NCBI GenBank assembly: GCA_904063045.1
Contig: CAJFCJ010000025.1
Coordinates: 124,001 to 188,000 of the forward strand
Source: Dimorphilus gyrociliatus
Lineage: Eukaryota > Annelida > Polychaeta > Dinophilidae
Direction of reading: 5' to 3'
DNA length: 64,000 bases
Shown here: positions 52,322-63,304 of the stretch, in pieces
Layout of the letters: each line of letters starts with the position of its first letter
Numbering within the stretch: position 1 is the first letter of the stretch
Program-made: the position numbers and the translations under genes
The notes under the pieces: model-generated
What the model was told of the DNA's origin: nothing
The model's database searches: none
The model's input: only the letters and a program-made list of their open reading frames with translations

Positions 52322-55017
52322 TTATTTCAACGCTTCAGCTTGGCTTTCGTGTTGTTCTTGTCTCGTTCTTCTAGATCTTCTAGCTCGAAGTTTTTCCTCG
52401 AGACCTGACTGCATTCTAGCTTTATTTATGTCCTGGGCTTGCTGTAATTCTTTCATTTCTCTTTCGTGCTGTTCTTTAAGGCGTTCAACATCACCAAACA
52501 ATAATTCCATATTTGGCGCTGGAGCTAAATCTTTGGTAGACATTTCTTTTGGATCGTTTGACTTGTCGTCAACTGATGGTGCTAAATTATCAGCGTCAAT
52601 TGTTCCACCAGGTAGGTCGACAACAGACACATTATCAGCTTCAGCCGAATGCGCATTAATCTCTTTCTTATCCTCATCTATAAAGTCGTCATCTGCAATG
52701 ATTTAAAAGAGAAATATTATATTCCATTAAAGTTATGAATATGAAAAACAGTAAAGTTAATTTATCTAGTTCTGACGGCAGAGAATTTGGTATGTTAATC
52801 AAAGAAGAATTTGTCAAAAGATAGTTAACATTGAAAATAAAAGCCCAGAAGCTATTAGTCAAAAAGTTTGTCAATTATAGTTTGTTAACGCTACTTACTA
52901 TTTGAACCTGAAAAATACAGGGATTGTATAATGTGCTTCCTAGGAAATATCTTGCCATAAGGCCTATATTTATATCTTATATTTATATATGAGGAAATAC
53001 TGACCATCAAAATCAAAATCATCGTCAACGTCTTCTCCTGCTACTTCCTTAACTTTCAGTTTAATAAGAAAAATTCTCTCCTTTCTTAACGCTCTCTGTC
53101 TATCATTGAAATATTCGGTTTGTCTTGTTAAATCCTTACAGATGATATTATCAATGACGTGGTTAAACCATTGTAGTAATGCAGCCGCCTTATTATGAGT
53201 ATTACTATAACACTGCAATGCTGCTAGATGTCTTTGAGGATTATATGCATCATAGTATACATTATTAGCAACACCGGTCAATTCAGACATCTCTTTTTCA
53301 GTACAATAGGGAAATTTAATAGTTTGCAAATAGTTTCTTGCATTTGTGATATTTTGATTAGCAGCAATAACATGGTTTCTAACTTCTGTTACCATATTAA
53401 ACTTAACGTTGTGTGGTAAATTATATAATTGTTGCCATCTACTAACGGCATGACCTAATTGAGGAACAGCGTGTTTCAATAATTCCCTTGCATTTTTCCA
53501 CTTGTATAGTGCAATTGATATTCTTTGCTTCTGCTCCATAGCCAGGTCTACTTGCGTTTCCAATTCGTATTCCCTATCCGAACCGTACTTTCCGTTGAAT
53601 ATTCCAGCCAATAGTTCATCCATTTCTGTATAGATAAGCTGAAGTCTTTCAGCTTCGACTTTTATTTCTGATAGTTCCTCTTCAATAATTTCTTGTTGTT
53701 TATTTGCATTGTTTAAATCTTTTCTAGCGATTTCTTGTTTATTTAATGCTTCGAGATATTCTCCTTCCTCCTTCGATAATTGATTTTCAAAGTGATCTTG
53801 ATTTTGGAAGAACGAACGAACAGATGGATTTTGCATTTTTTCCACATCAGCCTTTTCTTTAGCCCTATCGTATAAATATTCACAATTATATCTCCTTAAA
53901 TGAATAATGGGAGATAGATTTGACGTAATCCATAAGGATTTTACATTGATGAATTTCGAGGAAAATGCATGATAAAAGTAATTAAAAGTAACTTACGTAT
54001 TCCTAATGGATTTATCATATTCGGCTCTTAAGGCTTTAATTTCCTCTTGTTTTCTTTGATATTCGCTGTTCTTTTCCTATAAGACAAAATATTAACTTGT
54101 AGTAATACAATCTATCTGTTTATTATCTATTAAGGCGATCAGTTAAGTCTCTAGCTTTACCTGGTAAGATTTGAGTACATTCCTGGCCTCCAGTTTTGTG
54201 CACTCCTTATCTAGAGCGGCGTATCTTTCTAAAATGTTTCTATTTATGGCAACGGGTTTAATCTGCATATTAAAAACAATATATATTATATTATTAGGAG
54301 ATTATGAATCATAAGCAGGAAACTGTATTTTATAGTATCAATAGGTTTTGTAAGGAATAGAGAAGAGGATAACAAATCGTACAATCTAGTTATAATGTGA
54401 ATAGTTGTCATAATCTTTAGGTATTCATAAAAAGAACAAAATATAAATATCACTTACCTCTATATCTGTTTGCTCTTCCGAATAGTTTGTCCTTGATTGG
54501 TGTGAGTTGTTTGCCTAAGTTTTAGAGAAAATAATTAATATATTTAGTATATTAATATATTTGAAGCAGACGCTAACGTATTGTAATATCATACATGATG
54601 AATAATTATAGGCCAAATACAAATAATAGACATAGGTATGAACGGAGTTTAAACTAAGTTTACTTTATAAGTAATGCTTCTATATGGAAGAAAGTCACCT
54701 TATGCTCAAAAGGTACTAATATATTTTAAGATGAAAAGATAACAATTGCGTTACTATGCTTCTCTTCAAGATGAATTTAACAAAATTATGAATATATAGA
54801 AATAGTATAAGCAATTTTATTGCATGCATGCATCATAGCATGTTATTCTTCTGTATGATAAGAGATAGAGCGCTATTCAACACCCATATAATCTTTGTAT
54901 ATAATTGCGATGTTTAGGATATTAGATCATAACGATTGGTGAAAAATGAATATTTACCGCTGGTTTAGTGGAATGGTAGGTTGTTGTTCCTGTATCTGTA
55001 CTTGATCCGCAACCCAT
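52322..55017 (-). CDS. N-myristoylation-type coiled-coil protein, unknown function
   Basis: No named family recognised, though the core looks like a conserved animal protein rather than random sequence. Six exons (55017-54958, 54514-54458, 54262-54161, 54076-53997, 53894-53005, 52692-52322) join in phase to 519 residues. The start MGCGSS offers Gly2 for N-myristoylation and Cys3 for palmitoylation, so peripheral membrane attachment is likely. Residues from about 50 to 200 are heptad-like coiled coil (ALDKECTKLEARNVLKS, EEELSEIKVEAERL). A helical domain follows with blocks such as RISIALYKWKNARELLKH, RNYLQTIKFPYCTEKEM and HNKAAALLQWFNHVI. The C-terminus is acidic (DVDDDFDFD), then basic Arg/Glu-rich (KLRARRSRRTRQEQ). 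All introns are short except the first (443 bp). Confidence 0.8.
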
Positions 55018-55954
55018 ATCGTTCAATTTCAATTTCAAGGTGCTATTTTAAAATATAAAAAGATAAATGCCAAATAAACCTGGTTGGTTTCTGTTTACTA
55101 GGTTTTCAACCGACGTCAACACAGGTTGCTAAGTGACGCTTCAACAAACAATACACTAGGCTTAATTCTCTTTACAAGATCCAGCTATTTTATTATTCGT
55201 ACTTTTTAGTAACCTAATAGACAAACTGAATAAATTATTACGAGTGTGATGTTTGTTTAGATAAAAAATTTATTGTTGAGGTAACCGTTAACATTAGCAT
55301 ATTATCTCATGTACTAATTTCCTTAGTAAACTGGACTAAGGGGAGTAATAGCAACAAAACAGATATTAAACTTCCGGTTAATACCTGAAAAGGGGAATTT
55401 TGCAATTACGATATGTAATATAATCATAATTGTATAAAAAATATAACTCTATCGTCATATGGCTAAAATGACTAAAAAGGGAATATATTAATATATAGAT
55501 CCTCTTTACCATTTTTATCTCAAGCTAAAGAAGGTGACGTTTTAATATCAATCAGTTTTAACAACATTACATTTTATTAATGTTATGAAAGGATAAAATT
55601 GGAAACATTTCTTTAAATAGCTTCTATATATACGGAATAAAAGTATGAAAATAGACTATCTCTAGAATATTATTGTAATATAGTTTGTTAATAAACGACA
55701 AACCTTCTTTTCTTTTTCAATCATTGTTAATGAAATATAGGCTATATATATATATATATTGTTTGTTTATAGTTTTGTCAGTTTTGCCAAAGAAATAGAA
55801 TTTTTATCTCGTAAATAATAATTATATTTACTATAATATGACATTGGATGATTGTTTCTTGAAAAAAGTCACTATTTTCCAATCAATCAAATGATATTTT
55901 ATACTCGGAGGAAATTTTTTTCTCTAATTAAATCAATTGGTGGGAAGAGGACAA

Positions 55955-55990
55955 GATAGAGAAAGAGAGAGAGGGAGAGAGAGAGAGAGG
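55955..55990. repeat. (GA)n microsatellite
   Basis: Interrupted GA repeat of about 35 bases. Confidence 0.85.
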
Positions 55991-56096
55991 CGAACTTTTC
56001 TTTTTATTTTATTAGTTTGAACTCATAATGAATGGTTTATTTATAAGAAGATTATGCTCTTTTTTCATCATAAAAGTACACTTGTCTCTATTTATC

Positions 56097-56100
<4 letters not shown>

Positions 56101-56129
<29 letters not shown>
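56101..56129. repeat. (TA)n microsatellite
   Basis: About 14 TA units; another shorter TA run is at 56574-56592. Confidence 0.9.
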
Positions 56130-56134
<5 letters not shown>

Positions 56135-58095
56135 ACATTTAATCTACTTTCTATTTGCCTTGATTCAAAGTAAGAGTAATGTACTCGTTAAAAAATACTT
56201 CACTCTCTTGACTCCTTTAACATTGCCAAAAAAAACACTACTATTTTCCGATAGAATGAATAATTGAATGACTTTCTTTCATTTACGCATCTTAAATTTG
56301 GGAAAATAGTTAAGATATTGCGTAAATAGTGCAAAAAGAAGAAAAAATAGACAAAACTTAAGCCTATAAAATAATTCTATTAGTTTTGATTTCTAACGTT
56401 ATTCCATTCCCACTTAACATTCAGTCATACTCTCTCATTACGTATATTGCAATATAAAACTTTTTCTAAGAAATTACTTTTTTATTTCAAGCACGATAGA
56501 TGGCAGTAGTTTTTTTTTCAAAACTGATAAGTTCTAAGTAATAGATACAACTTTTTCCTAGTTTGTATATGTATATATATATATATATATATAGATAAGA
56601 AAACAAAAATAAGAGAGATTTTCTATATTTATACTAGTACTCTACTACGAAATTAAATGAATGAATATTTTTCTAAGAGATAAAACAGTTGTGACAAAAC
56701 CTTAGCTGATATAGAAATTTTCTATTCATAAAAAAATAAAATTTTTATCAGAGAGAGAGAGAAGTGGAGACGAACAGACAGAGAAAGAAAAAAAGAAAGA
56801 AAGGCAAGAGAATTGGCAACCATTCAATGAATTTTTTAACTACATTTGAATTGTATTGTAGTAAATTTTTCAACATATTTTACAAGGAATATTAATTAGG
56901 TTAAAAAAAAATAAAGATTCTAGTAATTTAATTAAAAAACTAAGAAAATATTAAATCTAACCATTTGTAGGTGAACTATTAAAAAATATGGAATAATGAA
57001 TATGCAAATACTTTCTTTTTATCTCTTTTTGAAAGTTTTATTGCCAAGAGTAGAATGATCTCCTGTAATAAATCAATATACTGTATATAAGTTAAGTATT
57101 TTTATACTTTATAAAGACATTAAAATTCATTATTCCGCTTATGGGAAAAGAGACTAAAGAAATGTATATATCTACTTTAAAACAAAATTAATTTGACAGA
57201 AAGCTTATGTATACATTTAAAGAGAGAAAATAAAAGTTTGTTACTTTTTCCCGCCTTCCCCCTCTTCCATCCCCTCGCTCCCAAAAGAGTCCAATATTTC
57301 ATCGTATTTATTAAACTTTCGACAGATTCATAAAAAGAAAAGGAGAGAAAAAAAAACAGTATGGCAAAAGAGTCTTAGTCGGAGCCTAAATATGTCTCTT
57401 GAGAATAAAGGAAAACATTGATTAATTATGTCGTCTAATAGCATTCCTCCATCTTAAACAATCGAAGTTTTATTGATGAATATATACATATATAAACAGT
57501 ACAAATTTATGTATATACATCTTTACTGAATACACCAATATATAGAATATTCACTGTGTAGCTATACATAAGTAAATGAAAAAAGCAAATATACTATTCC
57601 ATATATTAAGAATAAACTAATACTTAGTATATATAATCTACTGTAATCTCTCCCGACTATAATATAGTCTCTTCTCAGCTCCTCAACCTAAATATAGATA
57701 AGAGGAGGAATATTAGTTTTTCCTGAGTAAAACGTCAATTAAACGATTCTTATTCATGAATTAATTAACTTTTGATAAAATTGCAATTAATTAAAGCAAT
57801 TATTTAAACAACTAGGGAAAAGTTGTTAATTCCTATTCATAGATTTACAACTTGAAGGTCAAATTCACTAAACTAAAAGTCAATAAACGCTGATACTATA
57901 CGATAGATTATTACATTGGGCTAAAAGATGAAGAATATCAGTCTACTCGAGAATTTGTTACCTAGCAAAAGGAATAGTCAGATAAGGAAAGTCACTTTTT
58001 CTAATGAATTGGAATAAGAATTGCTTTTAAATGAGGGATAAGCTAGTTTAAAGAATTCGTGTTGGGCAGGGAGGAAAGAGAATAAGGTAAAATGA

Positions 58096-58106
58096 AGCGC
58101 CCCCTA
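58096..58106 (-). promoter_or_regulatory. CTCF-core-like motif TAGGGGGCGCT
   Basis: Fourth and strongest copy: with its flank (TCAATAGGGGGCGCT) it approaches the full animal CTCF consensus. It lies about 190 bp beyond the 3' end of the membrane-protein gene, where a boundary element could sit. Binding is inference. Confidence 0.35.
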
Positions 58107-58299
58107 TTGACTTCGTTGTATCGTATTTTTAAGGTTATTAAATTAAGGAACTAGGAACTTGTCTTACTGTTAATTCAAACGTGACTGTAATAAGAAGAAA
58201 AATAACGAGATAATAAAATTACAATCTGCATGTATTATTGAACATGTTGTTTCTCTTTTTTTTTGTTATTTGTTTCTTGAAAATACAATTGGAATTAAT

Positions 58300-60247
58300 T
58301 TACGTTTTTAATGCTCTGTAATAGGATATTACACCGACAATAATTAACAAGGATATTAAGCATCCGATTATCACTAAGATTACGTAGATTGGTATAGTGG
58401 AACTGTAGGAAAGTCTAACGTCTGTATGAACGTGTAAAACTGTTTTCTTTTGAGTATCTTTTGATGTAGACGTTCTCCATAGATCTTTCCCTTCTAAGTT
58501 CAGCTTCTTTCCAGGACATTTCCAATCTTCAATTATGGGTAGTGATTTCTTATTTGCTATTTTAATGAAAAACGAAATTAAGGAATTAGTTTGTAACAAA
58601 GTGGAAAAAGAAAAGAATGTTTATTATTCATTTACCAAAAACTGCAACATAGGAATAGTGTCGGCAAGCGTGGCGACCTCTAGCTGTATGAAATTTAAAT
58701 GATCTCCCAAGTCTTAGCTGCTTCTTATCCTTGATCCTTAAATATTTGTACTTTTGTTCTTCCGTTGCGCATGGTACGGAATCCCATCCAATGGGATTTC
58801 CACCTGAGAAGAATAATCCTAGTATATCGCCTTTCACTATAGTATCATTTTGTCTGACGTCAATGGTTTGTAATCTCAAGTCCAGACGGTCGAAAGGCAC
58901 AAAAGTATCGGAAACTAATTTATATATTCCGGCCTTTTGGGGCCGCCATATTTGAAGATGGAGGGACTGTTGACTGGATGTTGTCTTCACGTAAATCTTC
59001 CACGAATCTAGTTGAGAAGATTCCGCTAATGATTCCTGCGAGGGATCAGTTAGTAAAATAGTCTTTTGCGATTCCTCGTCGGCATGCGCCCTTAAACGGG
59101 CTTCATATCCCAATTGTGGAAGATCTGAAAAGGAGGAAATTAGCGCGTTTTCAACACAATCCTCGTCTTGACGGCTATAAATATTTGCAATATAGATTGG
59201 TTATTTAGATGTTTCATTCCTCCAATTCCGGTGGGATCTTAGGAGATAAAATAGACGTACCTTCCTCTTTCGTTTTTTTTTTTAAAGCTACACAAATGAC
59301 TTTTAGTCTGTTTGTATTCAATTTGTGGTCTATAAACAAAATTCCTTCTAGAAAAATCACGATAAGAGCTATGAAGTCATTAACTAGACAAATAGGGGGA
59401 CAGTATTTCTTCCTATTTTTTCCAGAATTCTTTTTAAATAGCCTAATCCTACAGGATATTATTAAGTATGGGTCTAAATTAATTTCTATTATTATCTTAC
59501 CTTTGGGCTTCTTACATTCACCTATTCTTATATAGGCGTGGTAATAGTCTCCTAGGAAAGTTATCGAACTTGGTATTGGAGCAGGATTACATTTATCGTG
59601 ATCGTTGCTAATATCGATACCAATCGTTTTTACAAAACTTCTTCTGGATTGATTGAAGTGAGGTAGACCAGCAGAATTGCAGCTATTTTTACGAACTCGA
59701 CCAGTACAATAGATATTCTGCTTATCGTCAGATAATTTTACAACTGTAACTTTACTAGGTAAGCAATTTCGATAGGGTCGAAAAAATATAGAATCATCCG
59801 TCTGAAAAAGAAACAAATTACAGTATAATTTATAGGTGAAACATCAATGGACGTCGTTACTTCTTTTTCCTCTACTGACTGTGTATCAGAGGGAATAGGA
59901 AGAAAGGGTCGGGTGTTAGGGGTCAAATAAATTTTTGACACTTGCCTTACTTATGACATCTATCACTTTAATGTAGCTCTTTATCTTGGAAACAGTAAAA
60001 ATAAGTGAAAATTGGATATCACTGATAACACAAGAATCCGAAAAATTCGTCGTAAGAATCGCATTTGTCTGGTCATTGCTAATCATTTGAAGTAGTCGTT
60101 TTCCATGAGTTAGATTATGTAAGGAGTAGTCACCATGACCTTCACTTCCAGTACGAAGCCATAATCCACCATCTCGAGTTCTCGAGATATAGAATGGGAC
60201 ATCGTTATATTTAAGAGGCCCACTTCCCCTTTCGCACCATTCTGCGT
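58300..60247 (-). CDS. Single-pass type I membrane protein, unknown (5' end missing)
   Basis: Not recognised. Five exons (60247-59946, 59878-59822, 59801-59501, 59124-58636, 58556-58300) join in phase to about 468 residues. The first begins after a good acceptor, so one or more upstream exons with the signal peptide are missing or lie far upstream. The ectodomain has two parts: a Cys-containing region (DAEWCERGSG to IRIGECKKPK), then a module with SLHLQIWRPQKAGIYKLV, KGDILGLFFSGGNPIGWDS and VPCATEE. A transmembrane helix (IPIYVILVIIGCLISLLIIVG) is followed by a tail of under ten residues. Potential N-glycosylation sites are present (NLT, NFS, NDT). The first intron appears to use a GC donor. 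A surface receptor or adhesion role is inference. Confidence 0.78.
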
Positions 60248-61401
60248 CTGGAAAACGTATTAATTGCTGATTAGGTTTATTGATCAAATTTCTTTTCGGG
60301 TTCTACTCGTTTTTATTGAATTTTATTCTTATTAGATTCTTTGCGGGTCATCTGGGGAGGTTTGCGTTTAAATTGGAGAAATTTATCGTTCTTTATTATA
60401 TATAAACTAGAGATTTAGTGATTGTCCTTGAATTCAATAGAATAAGAAGCAAACTACTGAAGAGAAAGAGAATATCTCCATACATTTTCTTATAGTAATA
60501 TACTTATATTAAAGGGGGAGAGTGAAAGAAAGAAAGAGAAGAAGAGAGAGAGAAAGAGAGATGGATAGAAAGATTTTTTTTCTATAGTAAATGAATAAAA
60601 TAGTTTATTTACTTTAAAACATAAAAAAAGAAATTAAAATGATTGGTTTGAAATTAAACAATCAAACATTTATAGGATTTTATTATACATGTCAAATATA
60701 AAATGGAACTTTCTTATTGCTTAGTTTTCACCATAATAAATAAGAAACTTTTAATTAAAGAGAGAATAGTATAAAAAAAACTTTGGCTCTATTCTCTGTT
60801 TTTGTCTTTTTTATCTTCTTTATAAATGTAAATTATATTGATAGAGCAGAAAAGATGAGGTAGTGGAAGATACTTAAGTTTCATTTGGACTATGGTTGGC
60901 CAGCTTGTGAAATATACAATTTAATATCTTTTAACAAAACTAATAATAACTATAAAGTTTATTTTATTTTAGGAATATCTCTCTCTCTCTCTCTCATTCC
61001 CTCTTTCATTCTCTCTTGCTATATATAAAGATACAATTGAAAGGAAAAAGCTATGCATAGCTAGGGCAACTACTATATGATTATCACATAGGCGTACAAA
61101 TAGTATTCATTCCACGGTAATAATAACTATGGATAATTCTGTTTTTAGTCCGTATATACTAAAGGAACGCGACGATCCGCGAATAAAAGGTCTAATGGGA
61201 TATGGAAAGTTGTTATATTTTTCCTTTTATTTCCCCCTTAACCAATTATTCTTTTCGATATTTATACAGGAATACAGTAATTATCTTGACTATCAAGCTT
61301 ATGAATGACAACCAGGCTAATAGAGTATTAAGATTTATTTATTTATTTTTTTGATTCCTATTCTAAAGTAGAATATACTGTAAATTGCATAAATGTCTAT
61401 A

Positions 61402-61445
<44 letters not shown>

Positions 61446-61787
61446 TGCATGTATACCTTTCCTCTTTTTCAACACAAAACCTGCATATTAATGTGAGTGG
61501 AATTATCGGAATTCGGTTGAATAACTTTTGATCAGCGAAAGCAGAAACATGCTAAAGTTTGTCTTTAAATATTCATAATAAACTATCGTAATAATTTATT
61601 ATCGACCTAAAACATGACTTTCATATTGGGAGACTTTCTTTTTTGCTTTTGTTAAAAATATACAAAGGAAGATAATTATTTGATCTCATCTATTTCTATG
61701 CAAGATATAGTTTATACACAATATACGTAGATATGTTTAATATACAGAATATATACATTTATATACGGTATACGTACATGTAAAAAA
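60248..61787. other. Upstream region of membrane-protein gene
   Basis: 1.5 kb in which I could not find the missing signal-peptide exon. It holds GA/CT repeats (about 60515-60565 and 60977-60998), a plus-strand open frame of 59 codons at 61129-61308, and a TA repeat at 61404-61440. Confidence 0.4.
61404..61440. repeat. (TA)n microsatellite
   Basis: About 18 TA units. Confidence 0.9.
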
Positions 61788-63304
61788 CTAATACTCTGGA
61801 ATAGAACGATTAAGTCTAACAAAGCCTTGAGGAACGTGACGGTCAACGAAATGAAATTTTTCCTTCGACTGCTGTTTATCAAAGGGAAAGGAAGGGAAGG
61901 ATTTATTATAGAACGTCAGTTTCTTCTTCTTTATCTTTACTCCTAGTTTTTTGCTTTTTTCCTCTATATTTATCTATGTTACAATGCAGTAAATTCGTTT
62001 AAGCGTTAACTGCGAAATTTACTGTATAGATATAAAGGGAGAAGATAAAGAGTGAAAGAAGAAATTAAGTGATGAATGAAGAAAAAAAGAAGTTTTCAAT
62101 CATCAATCTTTTTTCCATTCTTTCTTGTTCTTTCTCTTTAGTTTCCCTTTCTCTTTGACAATTGTCCCTTTTAGGATTCCCTTTTTATAGCATTTAATAA
62201 TTAAAAAAACTTGCAATTATAAATAAAACTATTGATTATGTTTGTTTTGGTCTATTCATTAATGTAGAAAAAAGTGATTACATGTGCGTAGAATCTCTCT
62301 CTCTCTCTCTCTCTATCATATGTATATTATTCTCTCTTTCGGTGTTTGTTGGACAGAGGATTACCAATTTTTAATTAAAAGAAAAGACCAAAGTCGGAAA
62401 GAGACTAAATTATAGACATCTACAGCAAAAATAGAAGTCAGGGAAGTAGATTAAAAAATAGAGAGATAGAGAGAGAGAGAGAGATTATTTTATATTTTGT
62501 TGAAAGTTTTTTTTTATAAAAAAAAAGAAATGGAATAAATAGAATTATTAAAAGTTGTGTTGTACGTATAATATTTGTAAACTACTTGACAGGAACAGGA
62601 CCAAAACTAGTTTATTATGTATGAGGATTCTATCGTAGTATTTTTAGAACTATTTTTTTTATCTATCTCTCTCTCTCCCCTCTCCCACTGTCTGTCTCTT
62701 CCTCTATGTCCAAACTATATATTCATCTATCCTTCCATCAACTGATTTTCTCTCTTTCCCAATTTTTTTATTTCACTTTTTTATTTTGCTAAATCGATCT
62801 AACTAGGAGATTTTGTAGCTTATTCAAGGTATATTACTAGTTATATAATAAAGCTTGGATTGACCCATTCATTAATAATATTTACATAGTACTAAAGAAA
62901 CGGATTGGACAAACTTGGCCTCGATTCTAGACAGAAGTGAGCCATATCTGATTAGGGGTTGGTCTTTGAAGGGTTGACGACGTTTATATGTTACCCTCGA
63001 TGGTTATTCAATAGATACAAAGGTGAGGGTCAAAATGGGAATTACACTTAGATATATACAAATCTAAGAATTCAAAGATACTTAGACTAAAACTCTACAA
63101 TCAAGAGTAAAAAAAAAGAGCACAATCATAAATCAAAATTTTTATCAACCTATAGGTAATATTTAAAAAGAATTTTCATCATTGTTAAATTGAATAAGCT
63201 TAATATACGTTTTTTAAGTCCTATTCCATACTTAGTCGTGACATGGTTCGATCTTTTTTCTACGTCATTTCTTTGGATCCCAACTTGATTTAAGTTTGCA
63301 TTAT
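61788..63304 (-). CDS. Candidate 3' exons of an unrecognised gene
   Basis: Three pieces on the minus strand look like coding exons and chain in phase. Piece 1 is 63304-63232 (AG before, GTATGG after), ending in SNHVTTK. Piece 2 starts at 62995, giving KVTYKRRQPFKDQPLIRYG and on to about 62893 (LSRIEAKFVQS). Piece 3 is 61871-61788, after a long pyrimidine tract and CAG, reading QSKEKFHFVDRHVPQGF then VRLNRSIPEY and a stop. The donor of piece 2 is uncertain. The pieces are richer in G+C and in charged residues than their surroundings. No family is recognised, and the 5' part would be beyond 63304, perhaps outside the window. Confidence 0.35.

Larger units (their letters stand above)
55018..58299. 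other. Gene-poor low-complexity region
   Basis: 3.3 kb, very AT-rich with purine-rich (GA) and TA repeats, and no convincing exon on either strand. The promoter of the coiled-coil gene should lie at its left edge. At 57250-57282 there are four C-runs of 3-5 bases, a weak quadruplex pattern on the minus strand. A CTCF-core-like motif is at 58096-58106. Confidence 0.5.

Noticed and set aside
55100-55140. Possible RFX X-box (GTTGCTAAGTGAC) upstream of the coiled-coil gene
   Set aside because: Only one half-site is convincing; the other has mismatches at fixed positions.
59209-59535. Plus-strand frame of 108 codons
   Set aside because: It is antisense to a spliced exon and intron of the minus-strand membrane protein and has low-complexity hydrophobic composition.
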